A stretch of 64,000 nt of DNA from Tanytarsus gracilentus (lineage: Eukaryota; Arthropoda; Insecta; Diptera; Chironomidae). Position numbers and translations under genes: made by a program. The stretch's first letter is position 1; each line of letters opens with the position of its first letter. Below, in pieces: positions 14,605-26,925 of the stretch. A model generated the notes under the pieces. That model had not been told where the DNA came from and ran no database searches. It was given only the letters and a program-made list of their open reading frames with translations. Where the stretch lies: assembly GCA_038502055.1 (NCBI GenBank), contig JAXRKN010000038.1:2790001-2854000 (forward strand), read 5' to 3'.

Positions 14605-17600
14605 TCAAATCTGATAATGTGGCACTCGAATTTCAATCAATCGTTTTACTTTCAAAACATCCTCCTCGGCAGCAACCATAGCAGGTCTCTTCTCAATTCC
14701 ATTCTCATGTGGCGTCAAATGATGAATCGTACGATATGTCTCTGAATTTTTCAAGAAGCTCAAATCCTTCTCGGGTTTTTGATATTTCAAAAAGTTTACC
14801 CTGTAAAATTCATTAATAATTTATTTTCATCACATAAACAGCAGTTATAGCCGCAAAAGTGCTCGGGTTGGTGAAATGCGTTTCTATAATTATTCTAATT
14901 CAATGAATTGTTATCGATTTAAATTTAAATGAATTTGTGGCGTGCTTTATAATTAGATTCAATTGCACAAAAACAATGTTGCTGTCGCTTGAGACTATAA
15001 ATATCGTCCACCACGCAAGTGAATAATTTATAAAGCGACAATTTTGTATTTAGCAGCTTTGGGTGACGTGACGACGACACGTAAAAAATGTCGTGAGTTT
15101 TTAAAAATTCACAAGATTCATTTTCACCTCGTGAATACACTTTACTTTATATAAAGATTTTAAGTTCATTGTATGTTAAGATTTACCTGTCATCAAAGTG
15201 CAAAACTGGACTTTCATACTTATCATAACTGTGCGATGATGGAGATGAATATGAAAGGATGAGAACAATAAATGAATGAGACACGAGAAGAATTTTAGAT
15301 TCGCATAAACTTACCCGAGTGTTGAGCCCATGATGAGTTCAGCTTGTGACGATATAATTTCGGCAATCAATTCGTCGTTCATTGCATCTTTGGCATTTTT
15401 CCATTTGCGACCGCCAGGGAGAATAATTGGACGCTCTTGCGGTTGCAAGCCACGGAAATTTTTCGCTTTTTTCTGTTTAATTGTACGATCTTCGGTGACC
15501 TTTTGCTTCAACTCCGCAGACAACTCAGTCTTGACATCAACTGGCTCCTGCTACCGTGCAGTTGGTTTTGAAATGATTTTATATTTGTTTAGGAGGAATT
15601 AAGTCGACGATGAGAGAGAATAAAATATATGCAATAGATTACAATAATTGGGAAGCATAATGTGCGATTGATGGAGTGAGCAAGCAAGCATAAAACAAAA
15701 GAAAAATGCAAATAAAAATAGAGAAAAACGAATATTAAAATGTAAATTTCAAAAATGTTTCTTTGTGCACACGCGACAAGGGTAAAAGTGGGAGGGAGAA
15801 GAAAATGAATGCAAAGTTATATTTTTTTTTAATAATCGTTAAATTTTTTTGGCATCGGCATCTCAAAGTAATAAATTGGCACTGTATTAATACATTGTTT
15901 GTCTTCAACTTCTCTAACACCATGAACCTTCCATCCAGGGATTTCTGTTCGTTGCTTCTATAGATTTTTTTTTCGAGTGTCACGAAGGAATAATTTATCA
16001 CGATTTTAAGAGAAAAAATGTGCAGATTTTTTGAATAAAGAATTCGAGCGTTAAATTATGATACTTGCAAACAATTTGTTTTGTTAAAGTATAAGACGAG
16101 AGAGTTCTCGCGAGGAAAAGAAGACTTTGAGTGTGTAATTAGCAAAATTAAAATCTTTGCACTGTCATTAAAAAAATTAATTACTCTTGCTTTAATTTTG
16201 TGAGAAATATGTCAGTCATAAAAAATTAACTAGGAATTAAAAATGAAATAAAAGTTAAAAGCTGTCGTTAAAAATCAACTTTTAGTGTTTAAAAAATTTT
16301 AATTGTCGGTCATTAAAATATTACAGACGCAAATTCTTTCCGAGCTTAAGGTTTATATTTTTAAAAGTCAAATAAGTGATAAAAAGGACTCAAAGCTGAG
16401 GATTATGCAAAAGCAGTAAAGGACGTAAAATTGAATTACAAAATTTTCTACCTCAAAATATTTTTTTTGTAGATTGAATTTTGCAAATCATCTTTTTTGC
16501 TTTCATATTAACTCCCAAACACGAAAGAGCTTATTTTTGGCTTGAATTCGTACATCCTCATTACGCACTGTCATGCAAAAAGGGATTTGATAAAGCTCAA
16601 AGCTATCAAATTTGAGAATTTTTACAACCCTTGAATTGTTTCAACCCTTAATGTAATCAAATTCATGTTACTTGTCGTATATTCCTCGAGAAAAAAATAA
16701 AAGTTTTTGCGTCTCCTCGAGAACTCTTCGCTTATAAACAGCATAAAAAACCCAAAAGCAGAAAATCCAAAATCAGCATTTTACTTACTTTTTCGCGTTT
16801 CTTCTCCCAAAGTTCACGGAACTTTTTCTGCGACTCTTCATACTCCTCGATTTCATCGTTTGTTGGATGGTGTTCATCTTCCATTTCCTGCTGTGTAACG
16901 ACTGTTTCCTCTTGATTGATAGTTTCTTCCACAGTTGTTATTGTAACCTCACACTTTTGTACTTCCATTGCACTCTGTTGTTCCACTGTTTCTAATGCCG
17001 TCACTTTAACTTCTGAAAGTGAAAAATAAATTTTCCTTAATCTTATTTATCGCTTCTCGGCACTCAAACATCTTTTGTGTGAGTAAGCGAGAGCGAGCAA
17101 AAAAAATGAGAAAAGGAAACGGTAATGAAAAATCACCTTCATTTGTCACAACTTTTTCCTCATTTTTCGTATTGCTCTCGGGCTCGGCCGACTTTTGCTT
17201 TGATTTTGTCGGTATCAATGATTGTAATTGTTTCGTGATTTCGTCCAGGGTTGATTGAATGGTTCTTGGCAAGTGAGACAAGGCCATGAGTTGACTTTGT
17301 ACGTTCTCAAGTTGCTCAGCGAACGCCGAACTAACGATGCTCATCTCGTCTTCTTGACTCTTGATTTCCTCCGCAACAAGTTCATCATTAGCCACTTCGC
17401 CAATTGCTTCGGCAGCAATCTCCTCGAAAGTTGTTACCTTCTCAGTAATTGTTGTTGTTGATGTTTCAGTGGTTGTGGTTACAACACTTTCCGAAGACAC
17501 TTCAGCGACAATGATTTCCTGCTCTTGCGTTATAATTTCTTGCTGCTCTTCATGGTGGCAATTTTCTTCCACTCGGTCCTCACTTTCTTGAGTCTGAACA

Positions 17601-19678
17601 TTTTGGAACTCGTGAAATTGAACTGGTTGCTGGTTGAGATGAGAAATAAATTAGTCAGCAGAACAAAAATTGGACAAATTAATGTGTAAAAAAATTTACA
17701 TCAAACTTGAAGACATTTTTTATGACGTCTGAATTTATGACATTTTCTGTTTTGTGTCAGAGAACTTACTGGTGATGGCGTAAGTCGAAAATCGGGTGCA
17801 CATTTTGGTTTCGGTTGCTTAACAATCATCGGCTTGTAAGTATTTTGCATTTCTTGGAAACCTTTTGGAGTTGGTGGTGGTCGATTTGGTTTTTGCAAGA
17901 AAGTCGTCCAACGTTGATGTTCCTCGTGCTCTGCTTGAGCTTTCGCTTTTAATTGCTCATCGTTGAGAACTTGAAAGACTTCGCTGTTCTTGAACACCCC
18001 CGATTTTGGCATCATGCGATTGAAATTGACACTGGAAAATTGAAAAATCGAAAGCTTATAAGATTAGTGAATAATTTATTATTTTATTGCTCGCTCACCC
18101 AAGAACGCCATGCTCCTTTAGCAATTCCGCTTCGCCACTTAGAAGCTCCGCAATCTCTTCGTCCGTTACGGGCTTGTCGGGTATGATTTTATCGATCTCA
18201 TTCTGGTTCTCGACATCATCTTGCGATGCAACAGATGCTTCCTGGTGTGCAGCTGCCTCTTCCAGCACGTTCGTTGCTCTGCAAAATAAATTTTTATTTT
18301 TTTAAAAATTTTAAATTGACATAAATTGCTTCTGTCGGTGTCACCTCAAAACACCGAGAACAAACGAGTCGCCAGCTGCAAGTAATTTGATGTGTGCATC
18401 CTCATGAGTCATCTCCATGGTGGGATCATCGTTGATGCGAACAACCACATCGCCCTCCTGCAAACCGCTCGCTTGCGCTATGCTACTCTCGATGACCTGT
18501 GGATGATATCAGCATTATAGATCACATTTAATTTGCATATAAAGTGAAAAGCAATATGAAAATGGAAAATTCGCAAAATCTATTTACATAAAATGCGCGA
18601 ATAAAACTTTTATTCGATAAATAGTTTTTCACTCTCGCTGTTCGCTCTTTAAAGTTAATTGAAAATTACTATACCCGCCAATTTATGCACCTGTATGTGT
18701 CACGAGAAAAATTTATACGGAAAATGAGAAAATGAATTTCGAATCGACTCTCGCATGATGTAGCAACAATAACAGTTGATGATATCAATTTCATGATAGT
18801 GCTTTTAATTTTTCAGAGTGCCTTTTTTGTGGAAAATTATTTTAACTTTAAATAACAAACATTAATAAATTTAAAGATAATAATTTTAAAAATCATTTTT
18901 TACTCAAAATTGTTGAAATTTTTAAAATTAACTTCAAACATTGTGTAATTAAATTGAAAATTTACAGAATTAAAAAATCATCCAACTATAATTGCAATTA
19001 ATTGAAGTAATATCTTTTTATCGAGTTATTAAAATTGTAAAAAATGAACGATAAAAAAAATATAATGAAAAATATTGTCCACTCATGAAAATGCTATTGT
19101 GTTGAAATTTTAACAACCCTCACTTCACACGCAACGCATCAATTAATTGACAGGTTTAATCATTATTGATCTTGGCTTCAGTAATAAAATAAATTTTAAT
19201 TCGAGAGCTGTTCACTATAAGTGTGAGTAAAACAAAATGAAGCTGTCGAAACTTGCACGCTCTCGAACATGTGACTGACTCTCGGATTAATTTAAAAATA
19301 AATGAAAAAAATATATTCTCGTTTAAATCAGTTTTTTGCCACATTATGCAATCGCTATTTTTTTTCACTGACATTCATACTCGCTTTTCGCACAGTGTTT
19401 TTAAAAATTGAATAAAAAAATATTTTTCAATCGCTGGATATCGATGTTTAATGGAAAAATCATATTTCATGTAGATGAATGAGTTGATGTTGAAAAGTTT
19501 TTGCGCAAAAAAAGTTATGACAAGGCTGCATTTGATGGCGAGCGTAATTTGTTTATTTAATTGCACTAGAAAAACGTACTCTGGAGACTGTCAAGGGAAT
19601 TTCAAAGTCCCTTCCACCAATTAAACGGAATCCGAATGGCTGCCCGGGTGCACGACATAACTTAACATCCACTACCAT
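14605..19678 (-). CDS. Zasp-like PDZ protein (muscle Z-disc type), nine exons
   Basis: Nine exons join in one frame: 19678-19580, 18496-18345, 18278-18099, 18031-17770, 17629-17137, 17012-16789, 15550-15315, 15228-15187 and 14800-14605, giving 627 residues. Exons 1-2 encode an N-terminal PDZ domain (about residues 1-84) with the carboxylate-binding loop seen as PFGFRLIGG, then GLQEGDVVVRIND and HEDAHIKLLAAGDSFVL. This is the style of the ALP/Enigma/Zasp family, which tethers alpha-actinin in Z-discs. No LIM zinc fingers follow, so a short LIM-less form such as Zasp66 or Zasp67 is the best comparison, from memory and not verified. Exon 5 carries a Thr/Val/Glu-rich low-complexity stretch (VVTTTTETSTTTITEKVTTF). 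The C-terminal exons are charged and helical-looking, ending RVPHYQI. The ATG at 19678 opens directly into the PDZ strand, so it is probably the true start. Confidence 0.85.
15551..16788 (-). other. Intron 6 of the Zasp-like gene
   Basis: A 1.2-kb intron lies between a GTAAGT donor (16788-16783) and an acceptor ending CGGTAG at 15551. It is AT-rich and no embedded gene is visible. Confidence 0.75.
18497..19579 (-). other. Intron 1 of the Zasp-like gene
   Basis: A 1.1-kb phase-0 intron (donor GTACGT, acceptor CCACAG) splits the PDZ domain after the strand ending PLTVSR. Nothing else is seen in it. Confidence 0.75.
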
Positions 19679-21011
19679 ATTTTTTAACTTTCTTTTGATA
19701 ATTTCTTTTTCTTTATAATAAAATTTTCTTTTTCTTCACAGATGAAAAAAATAAGAAGAAGCGGAATAAATTCACTTAAGAACTTTCGGATTTAAAGCTG
19801 CTCTCGACAAATCGATTGTTAGATGTAGACTGAAAAATTAAATTGAGAGTTGATTATCTTCAAATTGAATTCTAAAAAAAAGAAAAGTTTCTTTCTCATT
19901 TATCTCTTTTGTGTCGATAGTCTTCGAAACTTCGAACTTTTAATGATTTTATTTACAGCGGCAAGAGATGAGAAAGAGAGAGATGAAAAACAAATAGAAT
20001 TAAATGATGATGAATAAAGTCAAAGTGGTTGTACATGTGAAAATAAATAAATTTCTCTCCTGAATGTCGATAGCAACAGTTGAGCTTGAATATTTAAAGA
20101 AAATGAAATGCTTGCAATGGCATTAAGTGTGATGATATCGTTCGATGTACTGTGTTTATGCATTTCAAGCTCCATTGAGGGTGATTAGATAAAGTTTTGC
20201 AGTTTCTTTCGAAAAATATTACATGCCATAAATTTACTTCTTTGTAACTTTGCAAGTGGTAAATGTGGAATGTAAAAGAGAAAATTCTCTAGATGACTCG
20301 AGGGATTTTTTTTGTAAACTTTTAGCAATTTACAACCATAATAAAGTTATCTGTAGACAATTCCCAATGCAAACAACAATAGTGTGCGCCACACTGCAAC
20401 CATTGAATGGCCCCAGCAGTGACGTATAAATCATAAGTGGCATTTTGCATAAGCTCATACATGCAATTGTCGGTTGACAATAGGATTAACGATAATTGCT
20501 CTATCGAAGTTATGAAAACTATTTATTTACGGACACTTAATCCATTACTGAATGAATGTGTAGAATTTGAGTTTAAATTCCTATGTAATTACATGTAAGT
20601 TTCAATTAATGGGATTGAAAGAAAAATTTAGAAGTTCACATTTTAATTGTATTAAAAAATTCAAATTTTAATAAAAAAGCGAAATAAATTTCAACAAACA
20701 TATTTTTTTAAATAAAAGATAAATTTTTAATTTTCTTTAATGCATCAACAGCTCATAATTTATAAAAGCATAACTCGTTTGCTATGAACATTGTACCAAC
20801 AACTTCCTCATCTTTACTCTATTAGAGGAGAAACAAACTTTCACGTTTGCAACAAAATGTGCTAATTCAGGTTAATTAACTCGTGACAAAACTCACTCTC
20901 GGAGTTGATGGAGCGTGAATGCAGCAAAAATAATTTATTTCTAGATCGTGAATAAATTGGATTAAAAGCACTGAATTGATGCAGTCGGGCGTTATTTAAT
21001 TACCATTTTCC
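19679..21011. other. Intergenic region between the Zasp-like gene and the gustatory receptor gene
   Basis: AT-rich DNA holding the presumed 5' untranslated region and promoter of the Zasp-like gene. No open frame or repeat array was recognised. Confidence 0.5.
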
Positions 21012-22444
21012 TCATTTCAATAGCTCCGTTTTGTTGCCAATGCCATTCACAAGCAAAATGAGCCATTTATCCATATCGACTGGATTTTTCCTTACTTGCT
21101 CGATTTGAAATTGAATGATGATAATTAACTGGATTGTAATTGATGAAACTATCTGAAAATTAGAGCGGTAAATTTTCTGGAAATTTTAAATGCAATCTCG
21201 ATTTATGGTTTACTGATGAAAGCAGAGAATTATCAACGGAGAATCCACACACGTTCACTTCGAATCTACGATGCATTAAGAGTATGGAAAATGTTTCAAT
21301 TTCCCGCGATACCTGCATTAAAAAAAGCATATAGTGAGTGTCGTTAAATTATTCAAGCTTTAATGCTCATTTCATATCACCTCTATAAATATCATTCCAC
21401 TTATTTCAGAGGGAGTCGGGTTGATTTGATGCAACACTGACGAACACTCTTCAGATAAAATTTTCAGAAGATTATAAATAAAAATCAATGAAACAAATTC
21501 AAACACGAAGAAAAATGTTTGAACGCAACAAAAGACGACAAAGGTGGTATGAACCGGAATCTCATTGCGCATTGCAATCGACATGTTTAGATAGAGAAAA
21601 TAAAGCTGAAAAGTATTTTAAATTATTTTAAAAGCATCGCATTAAAAATTTAATATAAATTACCTCAAAAATTGTGTTGAAAATACAAAATAAAATGATG
21701 GGCATTATAAACTTTTTGTGTAATTGATGAAAGTCTATAAAAAGCTGATGCAGATTTGAATGATTTTTCACCAATTTTTGCAATTCTTTTAAAAGAGTTT
21801 TCTTCATTTCGTTACTTTCTTCATAATTATTGGCAAAATTAAGTAATTTTTCATTTTCAGTTTTTACCAAAAATAGAAAGTAACTCGCTGCTGTGTATAG
21901 TCGGTGAGATGTCAGCGTGATAATCATGGAGGGGAGGAAAAGATAGAAAAAAATAATTTTATCGAAAAATGTCGTTATTGTTATAGAATTATCGTCAAAC
22001 TTTATGACATTTAACACGAAAAATCCTCCAAGTAACATCAATGCTCTGAATGCACATTTTGCCATGAAACTCTCATCGCTTGATGAATTTATGTCGCTAT
22101 CGATGTCGAATCGATGATAAAGTGTCAACGCACGGTTATAAATTTTACAAATTGTGGTCGAGTTTGATGTTTGATTGAGATAAATTATGAAGGATTATGA
22201 GGATAATTCGCGCGTAATCGGTGACAGTTCTCGGTACGAAATCCTCCGACAAACTTCTACGAATGGCGATCGGATAAAAGACAAGAAATGTCAAAGCCAT
22301 GCATTTGCTGTAGATGAGGAGTGCTTTGCTATTGACGAATGATTTATGTCGTTTATGGTAGTAAAATGTGCTGAAACCGAGCAGCATTCCAATATTTCCT
22401 ATCACACTCAGTGTCACTATGGCTGCCTTCCGTTTCATCGTCAT
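21012..22444 (-). CDS. Gustatory receptor (7-TM), five exons, one frame-breaking base
   Basis: Coding blocks are 22444-21664 (with a break), 21605-21381, 21312-21214 and 21152-21012; all downstream phases are 0. Allowing one extra base near 22183-22188, the product would be about 414 residues, the normal size of an insect gustatory receptor. Hydrophobic segments occur throughout. The last exons give the family-specific end: REIETFSILLMHRR, then NVCGFSVDNSLLSS, and a last helix ITIQLIIIIQFQ that matches the degenerate TYhhhhhQF motif. Such proteins are ligand-gated cation channels in taste neurons. At the break, frame 1 (…RIILI) runs into a stop at about 22145 while the neighbouring frame continues FIIYLNQTSNS; removing one C from ATCCTTC restores continuity. 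The first block may be two exons, but no GT..AG pair is seen there. The gene is either a recent pseudogene or hit by a sequence error. Confidence 0.85.
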
Positions 22445-22978
22445 CACCACTCCACATCCGTCGAGTGAATAAATTTAATTTACGAGCTTCACGCAAGTCA
22501 GTGTTTATGTGTTGTGCTTGCAGGTAGGCAGCACATCGTAACCTATAAATTTTTAATCCATCACTTGAGAGAGAAAGAAGAATCCATTGAATTTTCTAGT
22601 TTGAAATATTTTAAATGAAGGAGAGTCTAACAACACACCTGATGATGCCAAACCAGTCTCACTCTCCATCTAATTCACTTATTTATGATAATCATGTCGC
22701 TTCCTTCTAATGATGCCTCTTTCTATTCATTTTCCCATGTACATGTGTGTGTGCTCGAGATTATAAGCGACACATAAAAATTTCATAACACTCTGCAAAT
22801 TTTCCTGTTCACATCTCATAACATTTATTGTGCCTCGAGCATACAAAAAAAGAGAGTTCTGAGAGAGAATAGTACACACGCATTTTTCTAATTATTTAAA
22901 AAATATTAGATTAAAAATAGTTGGAAGATAGTTTAGTTGTTAAATAAAAGAAAATTCAATTCATAAGTCGTTAAAGCA
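22445..22978. other. Divergent intergenic spacer
   Basis: About 530 bp lie between the 5' ends of the gustatory receptor gene (minus) and the FP-like gene (plus). No distinct promoter element was recognised. Confidence 0.5.
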
Positions 22979-23930
22979 ATGACGAGAGGTAAAAAACAAA
23001 GTAGCAATGAAGCAGCTTCACCAGAAATCGCAAATAAAAAAGTCGAGTCTCCAGCAACAACAACAATTCTTGAGAGCAAATCGTGGTCAATAAGTGAGCA
23101 AGTATTTATGAAATTAGTGAAGAGTGTTGAGTTGATATCTGCAAAAATTGATGAAATTCAGGAAGATGTAAAATGCATGAAGTCTAAACAAGAAGCAATT
23201 TTCGTGTCATTAATATTTGGATAAAAAAGTTGAAAACTTAGAGAAGATTGCCGAGAGAGAATCACCAGTTTGTGAAGAAATGAGTAACGATGTGAAAAAA
23301 ATTAAAAAGAAGACCTTTGACCGTGATCAAGAAAAATTAAATGATCGTCTGATAATGAAAAATTTGCCATATGAAATAATTGATGATAAAGCCATGATGA
23401 AGTCGATCATCAAAAATGTTTTCGCTACACTCGAGATAAACATTAACGAAACACAATTTAATGCATTTGCAACAAAGACGAATGATAAAAAAGCAGCCAA
23501 CATTGTCGTTAAACTTTCATCAGAAATTCTAAAGTCTGAAATAGTGCGGAAATACAGAAAAGTTAAGAAGGAAGGCAATTCATTGTTGGTCAAAAAACTC
23601 GCAAATATACCAGACAGTCACCCTCTCAGTGGAAAAATGGTCCAGATTGCAAACAAGCTGTCCAGATATAACACCATCCTCATCCAAAACGCTCGCGATA
23701 ATGTTCCCTCTCATTTTGATTTCGTTTATGATACGCCTGAATCTTTGATTATGGTCAATATCAACAACAAATTTTATCAGATTGAGAATAACGACGATAT
23801 CGATACACTCGTTGATGAAGTTGACAGAATAAGAAAGAAAAAAGAAGACAATGAAAAAGCGTTTAAAGAGATTGCTTCGCTGTTTGACAGAATGGAAGAA
23901 AGGAGGACTCAATCTAAACTCAATTTATAA
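22979..23930 (+). CDS. FP25-like coiled-coil protein, intronless, one frame-breaking base
   Basis: An ATG at 22979 opens an 81-codon frame that ends at 23224. A second frame then runs from about 23214 to a TAA at 23928-23930. Dropping one T from the ATTTGG at about 23215-23220 makes a continuous protein of about 316 residues. The N-terminal third is a charged coiled coil (KLVKSVELISAKIDEIQEDV, then KKVENLEKIAER). Next comes a segment like an RNA-binding fold (RLIMKNLPYEI). The end (LSRYNTILIQNARDN…FDFVY…NKFYQIENNDDIDTL) resembles the C-terminal domain of baculovirus FP25-type proteins, which in insects mostly occur in ORF1-like products of mobile elements. No reverse transcriptase lies beside it. 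AATAAA occurs about 110 bp downstream. It may be a domesticated or decaying element-derived gene. Family assignment is by pattern memory only. Confidence 0.65.
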
Positions 23931-25756
23931 AATATGCAATTTAAATTTTTTTAAAGAACATTATGTTAAAATCGTTATAAACTATTCTCTCTATTTTTCA
24001 AAAAAAAACTGTGCACAAGCTTTGCTTAAACAGTCAATAAATAAATTTTCGGATTAAAAAAAAAATTAACTCGTGCGTGTCTATATTTGTGCATTAATTT
24101 ATTGTTCGAATGCTTATTGCATAATTTTACTTGCATTTCAATGAATACTATGCTATCTAATTAAAAATATTAATTTTAAAAACCAACAAATTTTTATTTA
24201 AATGAATTTCAAACTTTTAATAAATTGCATTTAAATTTCTCATCTTGTCAACATAAGTCTTAACTCAGTTTTGGATAATTAATTTTTAATTTTCTTTCTT
24301 TTCATTCCGCAAGCAATCAGATAAAAGACAAAGTTTGCAATATACATAAGATTGTGATGACAGCGAGAATATTTTTGAATTTAGAGGGCGAGAGAAGAAA
24401 TAAGCGAAAGTTTTCCTCATTTTATGGAGAGGGTAAAAGCTTCATCCCTACTCTTAGTTCCAACCATATATTCAACGCATGCGCGTAAAAATATTTAGTG
24501 AGCAAAAGGACAATTCTCATTTTTTTCTCACGGTTCTCAAAGCTTTTCATTCAATAAATTTCGCACACCAACATGCAACTTTAATATTCTAAGCGTGTTG
24601 ACAGAAACAAGAAAAATTTCTTTCATCCAAATGAAATTATGAGCGGGGATTATGAAACTTTATTGTCTCACTTTGTGTGCTGTTTGACTTTTTTATTTTG
24701 AGTCAATAATGAGAAATTCTCAGAACTAATAGACACTGAAAGAAACGGAGAAGAATTCACGAAACGTGACTGAAGAAAAGTAAACTTTGAAATCGTTAAA
24801 GTAATGCAATGATGTATGAGGCACTTAAGGAGGAAAACAAAAAATTTAAACTTTTTATCAGGCTTTCCATTAAAAAAATTCTTTGTTTTATTTCTCAGAA
24901 TAATTCATCGTTTTTTTCTAAGCTTTGCTTTTTGACATTAAAGTTCTCAGTTTGAGCACGAGAATTTCATTATTATGCACGCTTTGAAGCAGTTTCATGT
25001 ACAGTCAATATGATTAACTCTTGGCAGCATTTTTTATACATATTCTTAAAACATGTGGTGCACTGCATGCTCCTTGAAACATATTCAAATTTTCCATGAG
25101 CATTCTCGCTCTTAGTGAAATTCATCATCCGTGAGGTTATGAAAGTTCAATTGACTAAATCAACCATGAAATTGGAATTTATTGATTTTTACTTCCTACT
25201 ATTCTCATAAATAACAAATTTTTCGAAAAAGAAGTGACGGAAAGAAAAAAGTCGAACAAAGCCAACAATAAGGGAAAAAAATTTATCGCTCACTTCAATT
25301 TTGGTGGGATTATATTTGATGGAAACTGTAAAAAAAGATTAGAGCATTGAAACACAAAATGTCAATTTTCAAAAGAAATTAATTCCTTAAGATGAGCATT
25401 TAAAATTGCTGAGTTTTCATTAAGCGTTCAAAAAAGTTGTTAATGCATTATAATGTGAAAATTCCTTTAATTAAAAATTATTTTTGAGACTTACAGTAAA
25501 TTTCAAACACGTTAATTCATCATTTACAAAGTCTTAAAACATCTGATGTGTTTTTATGATCCTGTGATGCAGAAAATTACTTGGAGAAAACATTTTATCA
25601 GGCATCAACGCATGAGAGGTAATCATCGCTGAGTGTTATCAAATGATTAATAAAGTGACATTTCTAGAATCCTCAAAGTGCTTCTAATTAAAACTCATTT
25701 AATCTCTTGAAGATTTTTCTCTTTATTTAATTTTCAACTCTTAATCTCACTTTTCA
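23931..25756. other. Intergenic AT-rich DNA
   Basis: Contains the probable poly(A) signal of the FP-like gene (AATAAA near 24038-24046). No further gene or repeat was seen in about 1.8 kb. Confidence 0.5.
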
Positions 25757-26110
25757 TTACGGTGAAAAAGCGCTCACAATACCGCTAAGTATGTCAGGTG
25801 AAAAATTTAATTTTTGCACTTCACCCATCAACTCTGGTGAAAGGTTGACGTCTTCTTTAACTTCAGCTTGAGATAACTCCGAGTCAGTCGATGCAACTCC
25901 CAAAGGAAGATCTACACCTGCTGCAACAACAGCTTGTTGATTCTTGAAGGCTGCAATCATTTGAGTTAGATCTGCATTAATACTACTGCTTAAAACTCCA
26001 GTTGCATGAATTGTAATTTCTTTGATGTCACCAATGTTATTATTACTAATTGTAATTGGTGCTGCAAAAACCACAGCAATTACACCGAAAATCACTAATA
26101 AAATTTTCAT
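25757..26110 (-). CDS. Small secreted protein, 117 residues, function unknown
   Basis: A single-exon frame begins at the ATG at 26110 and ends at 25757. The first 17 residues are a textbook signal peptide (MKILLVIFGVIAVVFA followed by APITIS). The mature part is about 100 residues, acidic, without cysteines, with a middle segment NIGDIKEITIHATGVLSSSI, then NADLTQMIAAFKNQQAVVAA, and a hydrophobic end (LSGIVSAFSP). The lack of cysteines argues against a defensin, venom-type or protease-inhibitor fold. A TATA-like motif lies 53-62 bp upstream of the start and an AATAAA lies on the minus strand at 25727-25722, so it looks like a complete compact gene. Small cysteine-free secreted proteins of this kind are common in Diptera, for example in haemolymph, gut or saliva, but I cannot name this one. 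Confidence 0.75.
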   Translation of the reverse strand: MKILLVIFGVIAVVFAAPITISNNNIGDIKEITIHATGVLSSSINADLTQMIAAFKNQQAVVAAGVDLPLGVASTDSELSQAEVKEDVNLSPELMGEVQKLNFSPDILSGIVSAFSP

Positions 26111-26162
26111 CCTGCCAAATGCTGTGTTAAATTTAAAATGAAGAAATAATTAAGTGTTTCGG

Positions 26163-26172
26163 CTCATATAAA
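26163..26172 (-). promoter_or_regulatory. TATA-like box of the small secreted protein gene
   Basis: Read on the minus strand this is TTTATATGAG, 53-62 bp before the ATG at 26110. The spacing allows a start site about 25-30 bp downstream and a short leader. Confidence 0.5.
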
Positions 26173-26849
26173 TTGAATTTGTACTTTATCGTAATAATTA
26201 TCAAAATGTCATCTATTGAGTAATTACAGCCCAATCTCCGTTTTATCGGGTTGCTGATAATTTAGAGATCAAAAACCAATCCATCGATTTTTAGTTTAAA
26301 TTACAATTAGATATGCTGTAAAAAACAAGTGACGAACTTCCAAGGGATGAACACTGAAAATTTAAAAAATTCTTTTCGTAAAACTTGCTGAAAAAAATAT
26401 TTAAACATTTTAGTTTGAATTTAAATTTTATTCATTTTTCTTTTTAATTTCAAGATCATAAATATTGATCAGAAAAAAAGACATACCCACAGAACATTTT
26501 CAGTGTAATTTTATATAAATTTTATATCAATTTTTGATACCAAATTTTTTGGGCAATTTGGTCGATATTTGTTCAAATTTTGATATTAAATTTAACATGT
26601 ATTTGATAGCAAATTTTGAATTAAATTTATATAATTTAATAGCAAATTTTGATATGATTTTTTTTCTAAAAAAATTTTTTGTGTAAATTTTGCTATCAAT
26701 TTAATGTAAATTTGAGTCAAATTTCTTTTCATTTTGTGGACACTTAATTTAATTAAGTTTTTTGCTCATCAGGTCTGGGCTTGGTTGTTTTTTGCTTGTA
26801 ATGAAAGGATATTTTTTAGAAACTCAAACTTATTTTTGCTTCCCGCCGT

Positions 26850-26925
26850 TGCTAGGATTCGAACCGCTGTCTTCAAGAAGATGAATTTGTTAACACTCGC
26901 GCGCGTAACATTGCGCTCCAAGCCT
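26850..26925 (-). other. tRNA-like segment with Pol III B box inside element A
   Basis: On the minus strand a perfect B box, GGTTCGAATCC, lies at 26865-26855. Upstream of it a degenerate A-box region (TGGAGCGCAATGTTACGCGC) lies near 26920-26900. Stems do not pair well, so it is not a functional tRNA gene. It shares the 15-mer TAGGATTCGAACCGC (plus strand) with the equivalent part of element B. Confidence 0.6.

Noticed and set aside
17701..17769. Extension of Zasp-like exon 4 past SPVSSLTQ to an in-frame stop
   Set aside because: A GTAAGT donor at 17769 and matching phase in the next exon show that this is intron read-through.
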